A model generated the notes under the pieces. That model saw only the letters and a program-made list of their open reading frames with translations, ran no database searches and was not told the origin of the DNA. From Streptomyces sp. FIT100 (GTDB lineage Bacteria > Actinomycetota > Actinomycetes > Streptomycetales > Streptomycetaceae): a stretch of 64,000 bases of DNA. The stretch is from positions 2,034,001 to 2,098,000 of the forward strand of contig NZ_CP075715.1 of assembly GCF_024584805.1 (NCBI RefSeq), given 5' to 3'. The position numbers and the translations under genes were made by a program. Positions 63,568-64,000 of this stretch are shown here, piece after piece (position 1 is the stretch's first letter; each line of letters starts with the position of its first letter).

Positions 63568-64000
63568 CAGGTTTCTCCCTGCTTGCGGAGGACGCGCTGG
63601 TAGATCGCGGCGAAGACCATGAGGAGAACGAGGATCAGCACGCCCCAGGTGGACGACTGCGCGAAGTCGCGCGGACTGATCTCGAACGAGAACTTGTACG
63701 CCTGGGTCACCAGGATCTGGGTCGCCTCACCGGGACCGCCCCGCGTCAGCAGGAAGATCACCGGGAACATGTTGAAGGTCCAGATGGTGGAGAGCAGGAC
63801 GACCGTGGTCGACACCGACCTCAGCCCGGGCATGGTGATGTGGCGGAACCGCTGCCACGCGCTCGCGCCGTCCATCTCGGCGGCCTCGTAGAGCTCGCCG
63901 GGGATGGACTGCAACCCGCCGAGCAGGGCGACCATCATGAACGGGACGCCGAGCCAGACGTTGACGGCGATCACCGAGACCTTCGCCCAGGTGGGGTCGT
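63564..64000 (-). CDS. malF: Maltose/maltodextrin ABC transporter permease MalF, N-terminal part beyond the window
   Basis: The frame is open to the window edge. The visible C-terminal 145 or so residues begin DPTWAKVSVIAVNVWLGVPF and include the EAA loop (YEAAEMDGASAWQRFRHITM), then VVLLSTIWTFNMFPVIFLLT and a final TM helix, with YQRVLRKQGETW at the end. It overlaps malG (GTGA), so the two are co-translated. The order malF-malG-aglA matches the Streptomyces maltose operon. Confidence 0.93.
   Translation of the reverse strand, partial: DPTWAKVSVIAVNVWLGVPFMMVALLGGLQSIPGELYEAAEMDGASAWQRFRHITMPGLRSVSTTVVLLSTIWTFNMFPVIFLLTRGGPGEATQILVTQAYKFSFEISPRDFAQSSTWGVLILVLLMVFAAIYQRVLRKQGETW

Overview
The window is very GC-rich, with strong GC bias at third codon positions, many GTG starts, ATGA/GTGA stop-start couplings, twin-arginine and Ala-rich signal peptides, a GlnII-type glutamine synthetase and a maltose/amylase locus. 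All of this points to a Streptomyces chromosome. No tRNA, rRNA, CRISPR array, integrase, transposase or phage head gene was seen.
Positions 1-20470 hold an almost complete extracellular-type contractile injection system (eCIS) locus. In order it carries a 5'-truncated Ig-like repeat protein, a Pvc16-like (DUF4255) cap protein, an AAA ATPase, a reverse-strand DUF4157 protein that is a candidate cargo, one tail sheath, inner tube protein 1, a tail-assembly-like protein, a 52-aa DUF6760-like protein, a 1109-aa disordered protein, inner tube protein 2, a LysM baseplate protein, a VgrG-like hub/spike, a PAAR-like tip, gp25, gpJ and a tail protein I-like protein. It ends with a membrane protein (two zinc ribbons, Pro-rich linker, one TM helix, discoidin-like domain) that resembles the CisA membrane protein of Streptomyces eCIS. 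A 950-aa LuxR/LAL regulator converges on the end of the locus. Most genes from the sheath onward are translationally coupled or closely spaced, and no tape-measure or fibre gene is recognisable. The least explained parts are the disordered protein, which shares a recurring [VI]QR motif with the DUF4157 protein, and the tandem repeats on both sides of the ATPase.
Positions 20472-34512 carry ordinary genes: the regulator, an epoxide hydrolase, an ABC exporter, a DUF1254 protein, an ArsC-like protein, a secreted DPBB protein, a Gfo/Idh oxidoreductase, glnII with a GlnR-type operator, and a DUF6891 protein. One deletion scar joins remnants of a divergent lysR/eamA pair.
Positions 34513-49645 contain a small Cys-Cys leader ORF before an orphan winged-helix regulator, a PepSY plus Met/His-rich membrane protein pair (possible copper handling), an epimerase, a DUF1996 wall/secreted protein, a lipoprotein, a Tat-exported alpha-N-acetylglucosaminidase, a tyrosine phosphatase, a sigma-like membrane protein, a second deletion scar (metal-dependent hydrolase joined to an oxidoreductase tail), a small membrane protein and a TetR regulator.
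Positions 49664-64000 are an alpha-glucan utilisation region on the reverse strand: a 1779-aa amylase-pullulanase with two GH13 sites, an alpha-amylase with a C-terminal starch-binding domain and LacI-type operator repeats, a GDPD-family phosphodiesterase, a LacI regulator, alpha-glucosidase AglA, MalG and the 3' part of malF. Secreted enzymes would degrade starch, MalFG would import maltodextrins and AglA would hydrolyse them. A NUDIX gene inside the region is frameshifted. Two related CTAG-bounded repeat elements (31166-31378 and 60752-60916) supply the stop codon of one gene and the start codon of another.
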